A stretch of 64,000 nt of DNA from Roseiarcus sp963774195 (GCA_963774195.1 CAVZDY010000001.1:992001-1056000); one strand, 5' to 3'; numbered from the stretch's first letter, positions 15,983-26,447 are shown. The notes: generated by a model not told the origin, from the sequence alone. Program-made: numbers and translations.

Positions 15983-16780
15983 TTACTCCACCGCCGTCGT
16001 CGCCCCCCGAAAGCTGAACCCCGGCGCCCGCTTCTCCTGAAACGCTGCCCGCCCTTCGCGAAAATCCTCACCCAGCGCCGCCGTTTCGACCGCTTCGCGG
16101 AAGGCCGGGCTTTCGTCCTTCATCCCATGCGCGATGGCGTCGACCGCGCGCTTGGCGCCGCGGATCGAGTGTTGGCTCAGCCGCGTCAGGTCGGCGGCGT
16201 AGGTTTCGACATGGCCGTGCAATTCGTCCACTGATGTGACGTGATTGACCAGCCCCATCGCCAGCGCCTCCGCCGGCGTGACGCGCCGGCCGCTGAACAG
16301 CAGGTCTTTCGCGCGGGAGGGGCCGACCAGCTCGACCAAGCGGCGCGTCTCGGTGAAGCCGTAGAGCAGGCCGAGCTTGGCGGGCGTGATCGCCAACGCC
16401 GCGTCTTCCGCGCAAAAGCGCAGGTCGCAGCAGAGCGCGAGGCCGAGGCCGCCGCCGATCGCGGCCCCGGTCAGCGCGGCGATCGTCGGCCGGTCGAGCG
16501 CGGCGAGCGCCGTCAGCCCGCGCTGCATCGTCTCGACATAGTCGTGGGCCGACGCCGCGTCGCGATAGACCTCGGCGAATTCGGAAATGTCCGCGCCGGC
16601 GCTGAAATGGCCGCCTGCGCCCTCGACGATGACGACCAGCGCCTCGCGCTCCGCCTCGATCGCGGCGCAGATCTCCGGCAGCCGCAGCCACATCGCGCGC
16701 GAGATCGCGTTGCGCCGGGCCGGGGCGTTCAAGCGGATGCGCGCCAGCGGCGCGGCGATGACGAGATCGATGTCGCTCAT
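15983..16780 (-). CDS. Enoyl-CoA hydratase/isomerase family protein
   Basis: 265-residue crotonase-fold enzyme. Oxyanion-hole segments are GAGGHFSAGADISEFAE (about residues 54-70) and ALTGAAIGGGLGLALCCDLRF (about 103-123). A Glu in the position of hydratase Glu144 (FTETRRL) fits hydratase or isomerase chemistry. The C-terminus carries the usual helical trimerisation part. It is divergent from the purine-catabolism operon and shows no link to it. Substrate unknown; a role in fatty-acid or side-chain CoA degradation is inferred. Confidence 0.88.
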   Translation of the reverse strand: MSDIDLVIAAPLARIRLNAPARRNAISRAMWLRLPEICAAIEAEREALVVIVEGAGGHFSAGADISEFAEVYRDAASAHDYVETMQRGLTALAALDRPTIAALTGAAIGGGLGLALCCDLRFCAEDAALAITPAKLGLLYGFTETRRLVELVGPSRAKDLLFSGRRVTPAEALAMGLVNHVTSVDELHGHVETYAADLTRLSQHSIRGAKRAVDAIAHGMKDESPAFREAVETAALGEDFREGRAAFQEKRAPGFSFRGATTAVE

Positions 16781-16907
16781 GAACGCCCCCGCGAAACTTG
16801 GGAAATGGAGAGCTTTTGACGCAAATGCGGCTCTGGAGCAAACTCTTGGGATGCCTTATGCGATCCGCCGGCCAAGCCGAGGCGGCCTGAAGGAGACGGG
16901 GGAATTG

Positions 16908-18319
16908 ATGGACGCCAGTTATCCGCGCGACATGGTCGGCTATGGCCGCACGCCTCCCTTTGCGGATTGGCCGGGCGGGGCGCGAATCGCCGTGCAGTTC
17001 GTCATCAATTACGAAGAGGGCGGCGAGAACAACATTCTCCACGGCGACGCCGCCTCCGAAGCCTTTCTCTCCGAGATCGTCGGCGCCGCGCCCTGGCCGG
17101 GCCAGCGCCACATGAACATGGAGTCGATCTACGAATACGGCTCGCGCGCCGGCTTCTGGCGCCTGCACCGGATGTTCACCGAACGCGCGATGCCCGTCAC
17201 CGTCTACGCCGTCGCGACGGCGATGGCGCGCAACCCCGGCGCGGTCGCCGCGATGAACGAGGCGGGCTGGGAGATCGCGACCCACGGCTACAAGTGGATC
17301 GACTATCGCGACACGCCCGCCGACCTCGAAGCGCGCGACATCGCCGAGGCGATCCGCATCCACACCGAGGTCGCCGGCTCGCGTCCGCTCGGCTTCTACC
17401 AGGGCCGCTCGTCGGTCAATACGATCCGACTCGGCTGCGAAGAGGGCGGCTTTCTCTATTGCGCGGATTCTTACGCCGACGATCTGCCCTATTGGATCGA
17501 GGGGCCGAAGGGGCCGCAGCTCATTGCGCCCTATACGCTCGACGCCAACGACATGCGCTTTGCGACCCCGCAGGGGTTCAATTCGGGCGACCAGTTCTTC
17601 GCCTATCTGAAAGATTCCTTCGACGCGCTCTACGCCGAAGGCGTGTCGGCGCCGAAGATGCTCTCGATCGGCCTGCATTGCCGCCTGGTCGGGCGTCCCG
17701 GACGCGCCGCCGCGTTGGCGCGCTTCCTCGATTATGTCGCCAGCCACAATAAGGTCTGGGTCGCGACCCGGCTCGACATCGCCCGCCACTGGATCCGCCG
17801 CCATCCCCCGCAAGGCGGCTGGCAGCCCTCGCGCCTGTCGCGCACGTTGTTCGTCGAGCGCTTCGGCGGCGTCTATGAGCATTCGCGCTGGGTCGCCGAG
17901 GCGGCTTACGACGCGGGGCTCACGACGAACGAAGATAGCGCCGCGGGCCTCGCGAAAGCGATGGCGCGCGCGATGGCGGGAGGGAGCGACGCCGCCAAGC
18001 GGAGCCTGATCGACGCGCATCCCGATCTCGCCGGCAAGCTCGCGCTCGCCAAGGGCCTCACGGCGGAATCGAGCGAGGAGCAGCAGAGCGCCGGGCTCGA
18101 TCGGCTGAGCCCCGACGAACTCGCACGCTTCACTGCGCTCAACGACGCTTATCGAGCGCGCTTCAGCTTCCCCTTCGTCATGGCGGTCAGGGGCAAGTCG
18201 AAGGCGGACATCCTCGCCGCTTTCGAGCGGCGGCTCGGCAATGACACGCCGGCGGAGGTCGCGACCGCGCTTGCCGAAATCGACCGCATCGCGGCGCTGC
18301 GCCTGGCGGAGATCCTGTC

Positions 18320-18323
<4 letters not shown>
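16908..18323 (+). CDS. puuE: Bifunctional allantoinase (PuuE-type) / OHCU decarboxylase (UraD) fusion
   Basis: 471 residues from the ATG at 16908 (ribosome site aggagacggggg). Residues 1 to about 305 are a metal-independent PuuE-type allantoinase of the polysaccharide-deacetylase fold: YPRDMVGYGRTPP, FVINYEEGGENNILHGD, ATHGYKWIDY, SIGLHCRLVGRPGR. From about 315 a UraD domain follows, with FVERFGGVYEHSRWVAEAAY (catalytic His), AHPDLAGKLA, EQQSAGLDRL and FSFPFVMAVRGK. UraD converts OHCU to (S)-allantoin and PuuE opens the allantoin ring, so the fusion does two successive steps of urate breakdown. It overlaps guaD by ATGA. Confidence 0.92.
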
Positions 18324-19636
<1,313 letters not shown>

Positions 19637-19654
19637 ACGCTGTATCTCTTTTTC

Positions 19655-21061
19655 TCAAGCCTGCGCAGCAGCACGCGCGCTTTCTTCTACGACGCTACGC
19701 AATTGTCCGGTAATGGTATTAACTAACGAGGCGACGGAATCCGTCCAATTCACTTTATACCACCGCTGAACAAGTTGCGTACCATTTGGATCAAAAGTGT
19801 CCCAATCTCTCAGCGAGTTCTGTGTCAATACCTCCATCACATAGCACGATTCGAGACTGGGTGCGCAGCTTACAACGAGTATAAATCTATTCAGAGCGGT
19901 AAATTTTGGCGTCAACATAATCCTTAGCTGCACCTTCTCTACCTCGCAATTCAGCTGCAATTCATATTGCGAGGAAATATCGTCGAAACCGCCCATCAAG
20001 CGAGCGGCAACAAACGACGCGTCGAAGGGGCTGCGCCGCTTATATTCATCTCGAAGGTTGGTTGTGACAAATTTATCGGATCGTTTCTCATTTATTAGAA
20101 CGCGAATGATGAAATTAGTAGCAGTTTGTTCTAGAAAATCAGAATGCTCAACGCTTCCTATATCGAACAAATCTGTTAGAAATTCTGTCGCTGAAACGGA
20201 GTCTATGATTCCGCGGAATAACGCGGAAATGAAATGTTGCACGGTGCCCTTCTTCGCGAACCTTCTCTCAGCTGATTGAAAAATCTCTACCAGACTAGTC
20301 ACTTGATTGGTTGCAGATGGAGAAAATTGCTGGGAATCAGAATTCGATGAAGCCAATGACAGTCGGGACCGTAGTTCTTTAAGCTGTTGTGCCTCTTCGA
20401 CAAAGAGCTCTCTACCCGTATATTGTGACACAAAATGCGGTGTTTGGTGGTCGTTATCCAAGAACTCGTCTCGAAGGATGCTTATGATATCGTTGTAATA
20501 GACCGGCCCTTCAATCTTCCGTAGCGCTGCCGCTCTGAATTTTTCGGTAAACACGCTGAGGGGTGTTCCGGCAAGTGAGCTTTGAGAGTCCAGACAAGAG
20601 GCAATCTGTATTAGATTCTTAAATCCGTCTTTGCTGGTTGGTCCGAAAGAGCTGCTAGATTTCAACAGCAGTGTTCCGGAATTGCATGCGTCTACCACCT
20701 TGACGATAAGTTCTGCATCTGACGATCGTAATATTGTGTGGAGATCAACATTCGCCAACCCCGTCTCGTTCGGTCGTCTGGCGTCAAAATTTGTGGCGCA
20801 ATAGAAGAAGTCCGTTTCATGTTGGAAGCCATGGCCCGTAAAGTAGAAAAATAGCTCTCCTGGCCGTTTATTATCACCAACGGTTACCCGAATTCGATCT
20901 TTTAGTCGCGTCGATATCTCATCTATGATAACTTCAATTCGATCAAATTTCCCTGTTGCGTCAAGTAATTCCTTCATTGCGTAGACGTCATCTGCACAGC
21001 ATTCGAGTTCGTCGAGTGCTTCGTAGTGAGCATTGCCCACCAAGATTGCGATATTAGCCAC
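19655..21061 (-). CDS. Caspase-like (C14 family) cysteine protease with unknown C-terminal region
   Basis: 468 residues with a GTG start at 21061 and ggag 9 bases upstream. Residues 1 to about 215 form a caspase/p20-like domain: ANIAILVGNAHYE, the catalytic His in FFYFTGHGFQ (His77) and Cys in VKVVDACNSG (Cys126). The remaining 250 residues match no family I recognise, have no membrane segment, and end in a Val/Ala-rich helix. Base composition is far more AT-rich than any neighbour (third positions often A/T), a sign of recent transfer. It stands alone between guaD and an ABM protein. Stand-alone bacterial caspases can be effectors of defence or cell death; that role is inferred. Confidence 0.82.
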   Translation of the reverse strand: MANIAILVGNAHYEALDELECCADDVYAMKELLDATGKFDRIEVIIDEISTRLKDRIRVTVGDNKRPGELFFYFTGHGFQHETDFFYCATNFDARRPNETGLANVDLHTILRSSDAELIVKVVDACNSGTLLLKSSSSFGPTSKDGFKNLIQIASCLDSQSSLAGTPLSVFTEKFRAAALRKIEGPVYYNDIISILRDEFLDNDHQTPHFVSQYTGRELFVEEAQQLKELRSRLSLASSNSDSQQFSPSATNQVTSLVEIFQSAERRFAKKGTVQHFISALFRGIIDSVSATEFLTDLFDIGSVEHSDFLEQTATNFIIRVLINEKRSDKFVTTNLRDEYKRRSPFDASFVAARLMGGFDDISSQYELQLNCEVEKVQLRIMLTPKFTALNRFILVVSCAPSLESCYVMEVLTQNSLRDWDTFDPNGTQLVQRWYKVNWTDSVASLVNTITGQLRSVVEESARAAAQA

Positions 21062-21307
21062 GGGGTCTCCGCGAAATTACATGAGTGATTCGATCTAGAA
21101 CGACGCTAGAGCGAAGCGTAACGAACGTGAAGAGATAGCGTGCCGACAATCGCTGACAACCGAGCGGCTAGCCAGAAGGGTAGCAGTGACGGGGAAGGCG
21201 ACGACCCCGAATCAAATCCTCGCCATCCCGTGCCAAAGGGCCTTTCAGGACCTCCGGAAAAGACCCAGATCGGTCCTCGTGACAACCTGCTGAGAGAGGA
21301 TCGAATC

Positions 21308-21775
21308 TTGCCGTATCACGACGACGCGCCCGAACATGTGGCGTCTCCCAACAACCCAAGCGAAGCATCGCCGCTGGCTCGGCGCGCCATCCTCACCCGC
21401 ACGCTGTCGTTGGCGGCGGGCCTGCCGCTGCTGGCCGGTCTGATCCCGGCGACGGCGAGGGCTGCCGGCAAGGAAGCCGGGCCGGCGATTGTCAATGTCG
21501 TCACGTTCACGGTGCCCTATGCAGGCGTCGATAAATTCGTCGCCATGTGCAAGGAGAACAGCCGAGCCTCGGTCAAAGAACCGGGCTGCGCGGGTTTCGA
21601 AGTGCTGCTTCCCGAGGGCCAAGACAATCAGGTGATGCTGATCGAGACCTACCGGAACGAGGCCGGCTATCAGGCCCATCGGGTGACGCCGCATTTCCTG
21701 GCGTTCGTGGAGGGCGCCGAGGAGGTCGGAGCGCGGCGGACCGCCGTCGTCAGCCGCCGCGCTTTTCCGGTCTGA
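21308..21775 (+). CDS. Exported ABM-domain (antibiotic biosynthesis monooxygenase-like) protein
   Basis: 155 residues from TTG at 21308 (ribosome site gagagga). The frame is open back to GTG 21140, but the added 56 codons have weak third-position GC and look non-coding. The region around LARRAILTRTLSLAAGLPLLAGLIPATARAA, in parts, is a twin-arginine-like or Sec signal. The mature domain (VNVVTFTVPYAGVDKFVAMCKENSRASVKEPGCAGFEVL, given in parts) has the ABM dimeric ferredoxin-like pattern, with IETYRNEAGYQAH and a final helix-strand. Such domains act as small oxygenases or stress proteins. Function uncertain. Confidence 0.72.
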   Translation: MPYHDDAPEHVASPNNPSEASPLARRAILTRTLSLAAGLPLLAGLIPATARAAGKEAGPAIVNVVTFTVPYAGVDKFVAMCKENSRASVKEPGCAGFEVLLPEGQDNQVMLIETYRNEAGYQAHRVTPHFLAFVEGAEEVGARRTAVVSRRAFPV

Positions 21776-22184
21776 CGTCGCTGCTGTCGCCCCCGCTTTT
21801 CGCCCACGGCATGCACACATTTTCGAACGGGCGGGCGCCTCAGTCGGCTCATTGCCTCCGAGTGTAGCCGGCGGAGCATTTGCAGCGAGCTTGCCGTCAT
21901 ACGCGGGCTTGACCCGCGTATCCAGGACAGGACGGAGGAAGGCTAATCACAGACGACGCCACCTGGGCGCCCGGATCAAGTCCGGGCGTGACGGCGACGG
22001 ACCGATGTGTGCGCGCCGTAGCGCGAAAGCGGGGGCCCAGTCAACTGCCGCAGGCCTTCGCCCCTCAACTCCTGGATGCCCTCGTGCGCGGGCATGACAC
22101 CGGACGGTTTGCTATGCCGGCCCTCGACAATTCCTTCTCGCGGCGCCGATGCCGCAGTATCCTCAACGCAAGGATCCGGTCGGC

Positions 22185-22330
22185 GACGTCAAGGCGTCCG
22201 GGGCAGAGGCGGATTTGTCAATGCGCGGGAGGCCTAAGCGCTTGATATCGCAGGGGCGGGCGTCAAGGGAAAGCTTGACAAAGCTTGACAGAACTTGACG
22301 CCGCTTGACGAAATTTGACGCTGGCTGGAC
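22185..22330. repeat. TTGAC-repeat element, copy 1 (10-bp spaced iterons)
   Basis: TTGAC occurs at 22275, 22285, 22295, 22305 and 22315, exactly 10 bp apart, with a sixth degenerate block (ctggctggac) at 22321. The left part contains gcgcttgatatcgcaggggcgggcgtcaagg, in parts. The same order of motifs is found at 44520-44670. Helical-turn spacing suggests a protein-binding array on one face of the DNA. Confidence 0.8.
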
Positions 22331-22354
22331 GAGCGGAGTCAGCGGCTGGCGGTC

Positions 22355-22475
22355 GGGCGTCTTGGCCGGGGTTGTCCCGGCCACCCACGCGGCGCCGGCG
22401 GGCCAAGCCGCTCAAGTGCCCGCGGCGACTGCAGGGCGTGGATGCCCGGCACAAGACCGGGCAGGACGACCGGAG
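22355..22475. repeat. Palindromic repeat pair
   Basis: cttggccggggttgtcccgg (22361-22380) is followed by ccacccacgcggcgccggcggg and the inverted unit gatgcccggcacaagaccgg (22441-22460). The organisation matches the pair at 26448-26560. It lies just beyond the 3' end of cheW. Confidence 0.78.
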
Positions 22476-22516
22476 GCGTCCTGAGCACGCTTCGGATTCG
22501 CAGGTCGCCCGGCAGC

Positions 22517-22984
22517 TTACGCCGCTTCGCGTCCAAGCGACGGCACGATCGCGTCGAGGGCGATCAGGCTGATCATGCGGCCGTCGACGGCGACGATGCC
22601 GCTGATGAAGTCTTTCGCCATCTGCTCGACGATGTCGGGCGTCGGCTGGATCGTGCCCTGGTTGACGGTCAGGATTTCCGACACGCCCTCGACCAGCAGG
22701 CCGACGGTCTGCTCGCGGATCTGCACCACCAGGATCGCGTGCCGGGTGGTCGGCTCGGTCGCCGGCATGCCGAGGCGCGCCGCAAAGTCGATGATCGGCA
22801 GCACGATGCCGCGCAGATTGATGACGCCGCAGACGAAGTCCGGCGCGTGCGCCACCGGGGTCGCGCGCGTCCACACCCGGATTTCCCGCACCGACATGAC
22901 GTCGATGCAGAACTCCTGGGTCCCGATCAGAAACGTGAGCATTTCGCGCGCCGCGGCGCCTTCCGATTTGCCGAATTCAACCAT
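22517..22984 (-). CDS. cheW: Chemotaxis coupling protein CheW
   Basis: 155 residues, a single CheW (SH3-like) domain: EMLTFLIGTQEFCIDVMSVREIR at the N-terminus, then VCGVINLRGIVLPIIDFAARLG (the CheW 'hNLRGxhhPhhDL' signature) and GLLVEGVSEILTV. It links the chemoreceptor to the CheA kinase. It lies 54 bp downstream of the chemoreceptor gene on the same strand, so the two are probably co-transcribed. No cheA, cheY, cheR or cheB is in the window. Confidence 0.93.
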   Translation of the reverse strand: MVEFGKSEGAAAREMLTFLIGTQEFCIDVMSVREIRVWTRATPVAHAPDFVCGVINLRGIVLPIIDFAARLGMPATEPTTRHAILVVQIREQTVGLLVEGVSEILTVNQGTIQPTPDIVEQMAKDFISGIVAVDGRMISLIALDAIVPSLGREAA

Positions 22985-23038
22985 GAAAGCCCCCTGTTAT
23001 CGCGGCCCGGAGCGGGCCGCCGTTGGCGAGAAATACGA

Positions 23039-25045
23039 TCAGAATTCTTCCCAATTGTCGGCGTCGGCCGAGGCGACGGCGCCACCCGCCGCAGCCGCCG
23101 AACGGACGCGCCGGGCCGGCTGGGCGCTGCGCGCATCCGGCCGAGCGTTGCTGGCGACGACGCGCGGCTCGCCCTTGCCGCCGCCCGGCGCTTTCGCCGG
23201 CTGACGGAAGGCGTGCGGCGCGGCCTTCGCCAGCTGTGCGCGCAGCCCGTCGCCGCCGCCCTGGCCGACCTGGAACTGGGCGATCAGGCCGGACAATTGC
23301 TCGGTTTCCTGCGACAGCGCGTGGCCGGCGGCGGTCGATTCCTGGACCATCGAGGCATTCTGCTGCGTCACCTGGTCCATTTGGTTGATGGCGGTGTTGA
23401 TCTGGTTGAGGCCGGTCGCCTGCTCCTGCGCCGCCACGGCGATTTCACCGACGACGCGGTTGATCTCGGCGACCTGCGCCATGATGCGCTCGAGCGACTG
23501 GCCCGTCTCGGCGACCAGCTTGACGCCCTGATCGACTTGCGCCGTCGAGGCCAGGATCAGCCCCTTGATCTCCTTGGCCGCTTCCGCCGAGCGCTGCGCC
23601 AGGGCGCGCACTTCCGAGGCGACGACCGCAAAGCCGCGTCCCGCGTCGCCCGCGCGCGCCGCCTCGACGCCGGCGTTGAGCGCGAGCAGGTTGGTCTGGA
23701 ACGCGATCTCGTCGATCACGCCGATGATCTGGCTGATCTTCTGCGCCGACTTGGCGATGCCGGCCATCGCTTCGACCGCCTGGCGCACCACGACGGAGCT
23801 GCGCTTGGCGTCGTCGTCGGTCGCGACCACGACTTCCCGCGCGTGGATCGCCCCTTCGGCCGACTTCTTGACCGTCGCCGTGATCTCGTCGAGCGCCGCC
23901 GCCGTCTCTTCGAGGCTCGCCGCCTGCTGCTCGGTGCGGCGCGACAGATCGTCGGAGGCGGAGGAAATCTCTTGGCTGCCGGAGTGGATCGCGTCGGCGC
24001 TGGAGACGACCGTGAGCATGGTCTGCTTCAGCTTCTCGATCGCTTCGTTGAAGTCGTTCTTGATCTGCGCATAGTCCTCGGTGAAGCCCTCGTCGAGGCG
24101 ATAGGTCAGATCGCCCGAGGCGAGCGTCTTGAGCGCGTCGCCGAGACGCTGCACCGCTTCGGCTTGCTGCGCCGCCTCGTGCGCGCGGACGGCTTCGTTG
24201 CGCGCCCGCTCTTCTTCGGCTTGCTGCCGCGCGCGCGCCGTATCGTCCTCGAACCGGAGCTTCTCGATGGCGGCGTCCTTGAAGGCGCGAACCGCGCCGG
24301 CCATTTCGCCGATCTCGTCCTTGCGGCCGACGCCGGGGATCGTCACGCTGTTGTCGCCGTCGGCGAGCTTGTTCATTGCGCTCGCCATCGCCGAGACGGG
24401 CTTGGCCACGCTCGCGCTGAGCAGCCAGTTCAAGATGATCGCGATGGCGATCGCGCCGAGCGAGCCGCCGATCATCGACCAATAGGCGAAATTGGTGGCG
24501 GCGGTGCGCGTGATGGAGCGGGCGGCGAGGATATCGCGCTCGGCGGCGACCAGATCATGCGCCTGGCCGCGCAACTGATCCATCAGCGCCTTGCCGATGC
24601 CGGAGGCTTCCTCGCCCTGCGCCTGCTTGCGGGTCAACTCGTCGCCCATCAAATGGATTTCCTCTTCCGCGACCTCGTTTCTCCAGCGGTTGGCGAGGTT
24701 GTGGATCTGGTCGATGCGCCTCACCTGGGCGGGATTGTCCGCCGTCAGGCGCTTCATCTCGTTGATGTCCTGCAGCACCTGCTCGCGTCCGGCCTTGTAG
24801 ACGTCGAGAAATTCGTCGTCGTTCGAGAGCAGGAAGCCGCGCAGGCCGCTCTCCTGGCTGGCCATGCCGGCGACGAGGTCGTTGGCCCGCTCGAGAATGG
24901 CGTAGGAGTCCACGTTCAGCGAGACGGCGGTATCGATTGCGCCGAGACTCTTGATGACGATGCCGGTCAACGCCAACAGCACGAGGTTGAGCAGGGCGAA
25001 CGAGAGGATGAGCTTTCGCCCGATTTTCACATTTGAGAGTCGCAT
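23039..25045 (-). CDS. Methyl-accepting chemotaxis protein with CHASE3-like sensor domain
   Basis: 668 residues. The first membrane helix is at about 11-33 (LILSFALLNLVLLALTGIV), followed by a periplasmic helical CHASE3-type domain to about 190 with the ESGLRGFLLSNDDEFL motif. A second membrane helix (SLGAIAIAIILNWLLSA), a HAMP domain, a coiled coil and the receptor signalling domain follow; IDEIAFQTNLLALNAGVEAARAG (given in parts) is the kinase-contacting hairpin tip. The protein ends in NWEEF, a CheR/CheB-tethering pentapeptide, so it is an adaptation-competent, high-abundance-type receptor. Ligand unknown. Confidence 0.93.
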   Translation of the reverse strand: MRLSNVKIGRKLILSFALLNLVLLALTGIVIKSLGAIDTAVSLNVDSYAILERANDLVAGMASQESGLRGFLLSNDDEFLDVYKAGREQVLQDINEMKRLTADNPAQVRRIDQIHNLANRWRNEVAEEEIHLMGDELTRKQAQGEEASGIGKALMDQLRGQAHDLVAAERDILAARSITRTAATNFAYWSMIGGSLGAIAIAIILNWLLSASVAKPVSAMASAMNKLADGDNSVTIPGVGRKDEIGEMAGAVRAFKDAAIEKLRFEDDTARARQQAEEERARNEAVRAHEAAQQAEAVQRLGDALKTLASGDLTYRLDEGFTEDYAQIKNDFNEAIEKLKQTMLTVVSSADAIHSGSQEISSASDDLSRRTEQQAASLEETAAALDEITATVKKSAEGAIHAREVVVATDDDAKRSSVVVRQAVEAMAGIAKSAQKISQIIGVIDEIAFQTNLLALNAGVEAARAGDAGRGFAVVASEVRALAQRSAEAAKEIKGLILASTAQVDQGVKLVAETGQSLERIMAQVAEINRVVGEIAVAAQEQATGLNQINTAINQMDQVTQQNASMVQESTAAGHALSQETEQLSGLIAQFQVGQGGGDGLRAQLAKAAPHAFRQPAKAPGGGKGEPRVVASNARPDARSAQPARRVRSAAAAGGAVASADADNWEEF

Positions 25046-25408
25046 GTGGACCTACGAAACTGGGGGCGCGCGAACGCCTCGGGACTATCGACGACAGGAA
25101 AGGGGGAGCCGGGCCAAGACCGGGATGGCGTAGCGGCATCATGCCTTCGACCGCGGTTCAGGCCCGCCGGTCGATGCGCCATGGGCGGAGTGTGGCCGAC
25201 TGCGGTTAATAGAACGCTGTCACTGCGTGATAATTTCGCTGTCGCGACTCAATATCGTAGGGGGCAGGGATGCTCTCGGAACGCGTTCGCCAGCGTTGCG
25301 ATCGAATGAAAATGGAGCAGGGCATGGAGCCGCGTCGGCGCGCCGATCTCCAAGCCCGCTATCCTCCCCTTCGCTCCGCGCGGAAGGCGCGGGCGAATGC
25401 GATTCCGC
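25046..25408. other. Intergenic region, upstream of the chemoreceptor
   Basis: 363 bp with no gene I can support. It holds a decayed half of the palindromic repeat (ccgggccaagaccggg at 25109-25124) and must contain the chemoreceptor promoter. The rest shows nothing recognisable. Confidence 0.5.
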
Positions 25409-25612
25409 TCAGGCCCTGCCGGGATGAATGTTCTGCGGCGCCACGCTGGCGCCGGCGCGGCTCACATCGTCGACAGTCTGGTTGAAGTCGATTTTCGACG
25501 AAGTGCTGGCGGTGTCCGTGTCCGTCTTCTGCGTCGCCGCGGAGCTGGCGCTCGTCGCGGACGACGCCAGGTCGGCGATGATCTTGCCGACCAAGGGAAT
25601 TGCGAATGGCAT
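25409..25612 (-). CDS. Small hypothetical protein (67 aa)
   Basis: The ATG is preceded by an exceptionally strong ribosome site, aaggaggcagag. The product begins MPFAIPLVGKIIADLASS, a short amphipathic or weakly hydrophobic helix. It then becomes Ser/Thr/Ala/Asp-rich (TQKTDTDTASTSSK) and is probably disordered. No signal peptide or Cys. No family is recognised. Isolated between the chemoreceptor and a DUF2939-like gene, transcribed as the former. The strong initiation site is the main reason to call it real. Confidence 0.55.
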   Translation of the reverse strand: MPFAIPLVGKIIADLASSATSASSAATQKTDTDTASTSSKIDFNQTVDDVSRAGASVAPQNIHPGRA

Positions 25613-25797
25613 CTCTGCCTCCTTCTGCGGCGCCCGGCCGCTTTCGCCTGCCGAGAGCGACGGAACGCCTGCCGGCCGAGGATGACGAGGCGAGCTTGTG
25701 CGGGGCCATTCTCCATTTTCACGGCGCCTATTGACGCCGCCGCGATTTTGCCGTGCGTTATTCGTACCGAGGCGGTCCGATTCGAACAGGATAGGTC

Positions 25798-26397
25798 ATG
25801 CGAAAATTCCTCGGCGTCGTTATTGTTCTCATCATCGCCTTCGCGGCCTATTGGGGTTGGGCCCTCTACGGGGCCGCGCAGATTGCGGCGGTCGCCTCTC
25901 AGGGCGACGCAGCGGGCGTCATGCAAAGGATCGATCTGAGCGCGCTGCGGCATTCGCTCAGCCGTCAGATCGTGGCCGCCTATCTCGAACAAAACCCGCA
26001 ATTCAAGAAGATGGGCGGGCTTGAGCAAGGGATTGTCGGCAGCGTCGGCGGCGGGGTCGCGGATGCGATGCTGCGGGAGTTTTTGACGCCAGAGAACCTC
26101 GCCGCCCTGCTGCAGAAGGGCCAGGTCGGCGGGGCCAAGGAGGGCGACGCGGCGGCGCTTTGGCGGATGCCCTCGCTGAGCGCGGCGTTCCACGACGGCG
26201 CGTTGCAGGCGGTCTCGCACAGCTATTTCAGCGGGCCGTTGAGCTTCGTCGTTCTGCTGGACGGTCCGGATGGACGCTACGGCGTCCATCTCCACCTCGC
26301 TGGGACGCTTTGGGTCCTGTCGGGCCTCGACATTCCGGACGCGCTGAGCGCCCAGCTCGCGCATGAAATCTCCGATCGGCAGAAGGCGTCAGGCTAA
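25798..26397 (+). CDS. DUF2939-like membrane-anchored protein
   Basis: 199 residues with an N-terminal membrane anchor (FLGVVIVLIIAFAAYWGWALYG). Right after it comes AAQIAAVASQGDAAGVMQRIDLSALRHSLSRQI, given in parts, matching the DUF2939 pattern of 'Y-hL-AhrsGDaaal-rhvDfpaLReslk-Qh'. The rest contains a VADAMLREFLTPENLAALL helix and paired strands. Likely periplasmic or cell-envelope, function unknown. Divergent from the small protein at 25409-25612. Confidence 0.75.
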   Translation: MRKFLGVVIVLIIAFAAYWGWALYGAAQIAAVASQGDAAGVMQRIDLSALRHSLSRQIVAAYLEQNPQFKKMGGLEQGIVGSVGGGVADAMLREFLTPENLAALLQKGQVGGAKEGDAAALWRMPSLSAAFHDGALQAVSHSYFSGPLSFVVLLDGPDGRYGVHLHLAGTLWVLSGLDIPDALSAQLAHEISDRQKASG

Positions 26398-26447
26398 GGG
26401 CGCTGATCTTTTGAAATTCGGCGGGGCTCTAGATGCGAGTTTGCCGC

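Larger units (their letters stand above)
21776..22516. other. Repeat-filled intergenic region (palindromes at 21890-22100)
   Basis: 741 bp without a gene. It holds three palindromes of the dispersed family: acgcgggcttgacccgcgt (about 21900-21918), cgcccggatcaagtccgggcg (about 21970), and the pair gcgggggcccag / ggatgccctcgtgcgcgggcat (about 22028-22097). It is followed by the TTGAC-repeat element and another palindrome pair, listed separately. Confidence 0.75.

Noticed and set aside
21140..21307. N-terminal extension of the ABM-domain protein to GTG 21140
   Set aside because: Third-position GC is weak compared with the downstream part, the added residues are Pro/Asp/Ser-rich, and a better ribosome site precedes TTG 21308 just ahead of the signal peptide.
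22442..25036. Open frame of 864 codons opposite the chemoreceptor and CheW genes
   Set aside because: It spans two well-supported minus-strand genes and the gap between them, and the translation is Arg/His/Asp-rich without known motifs.
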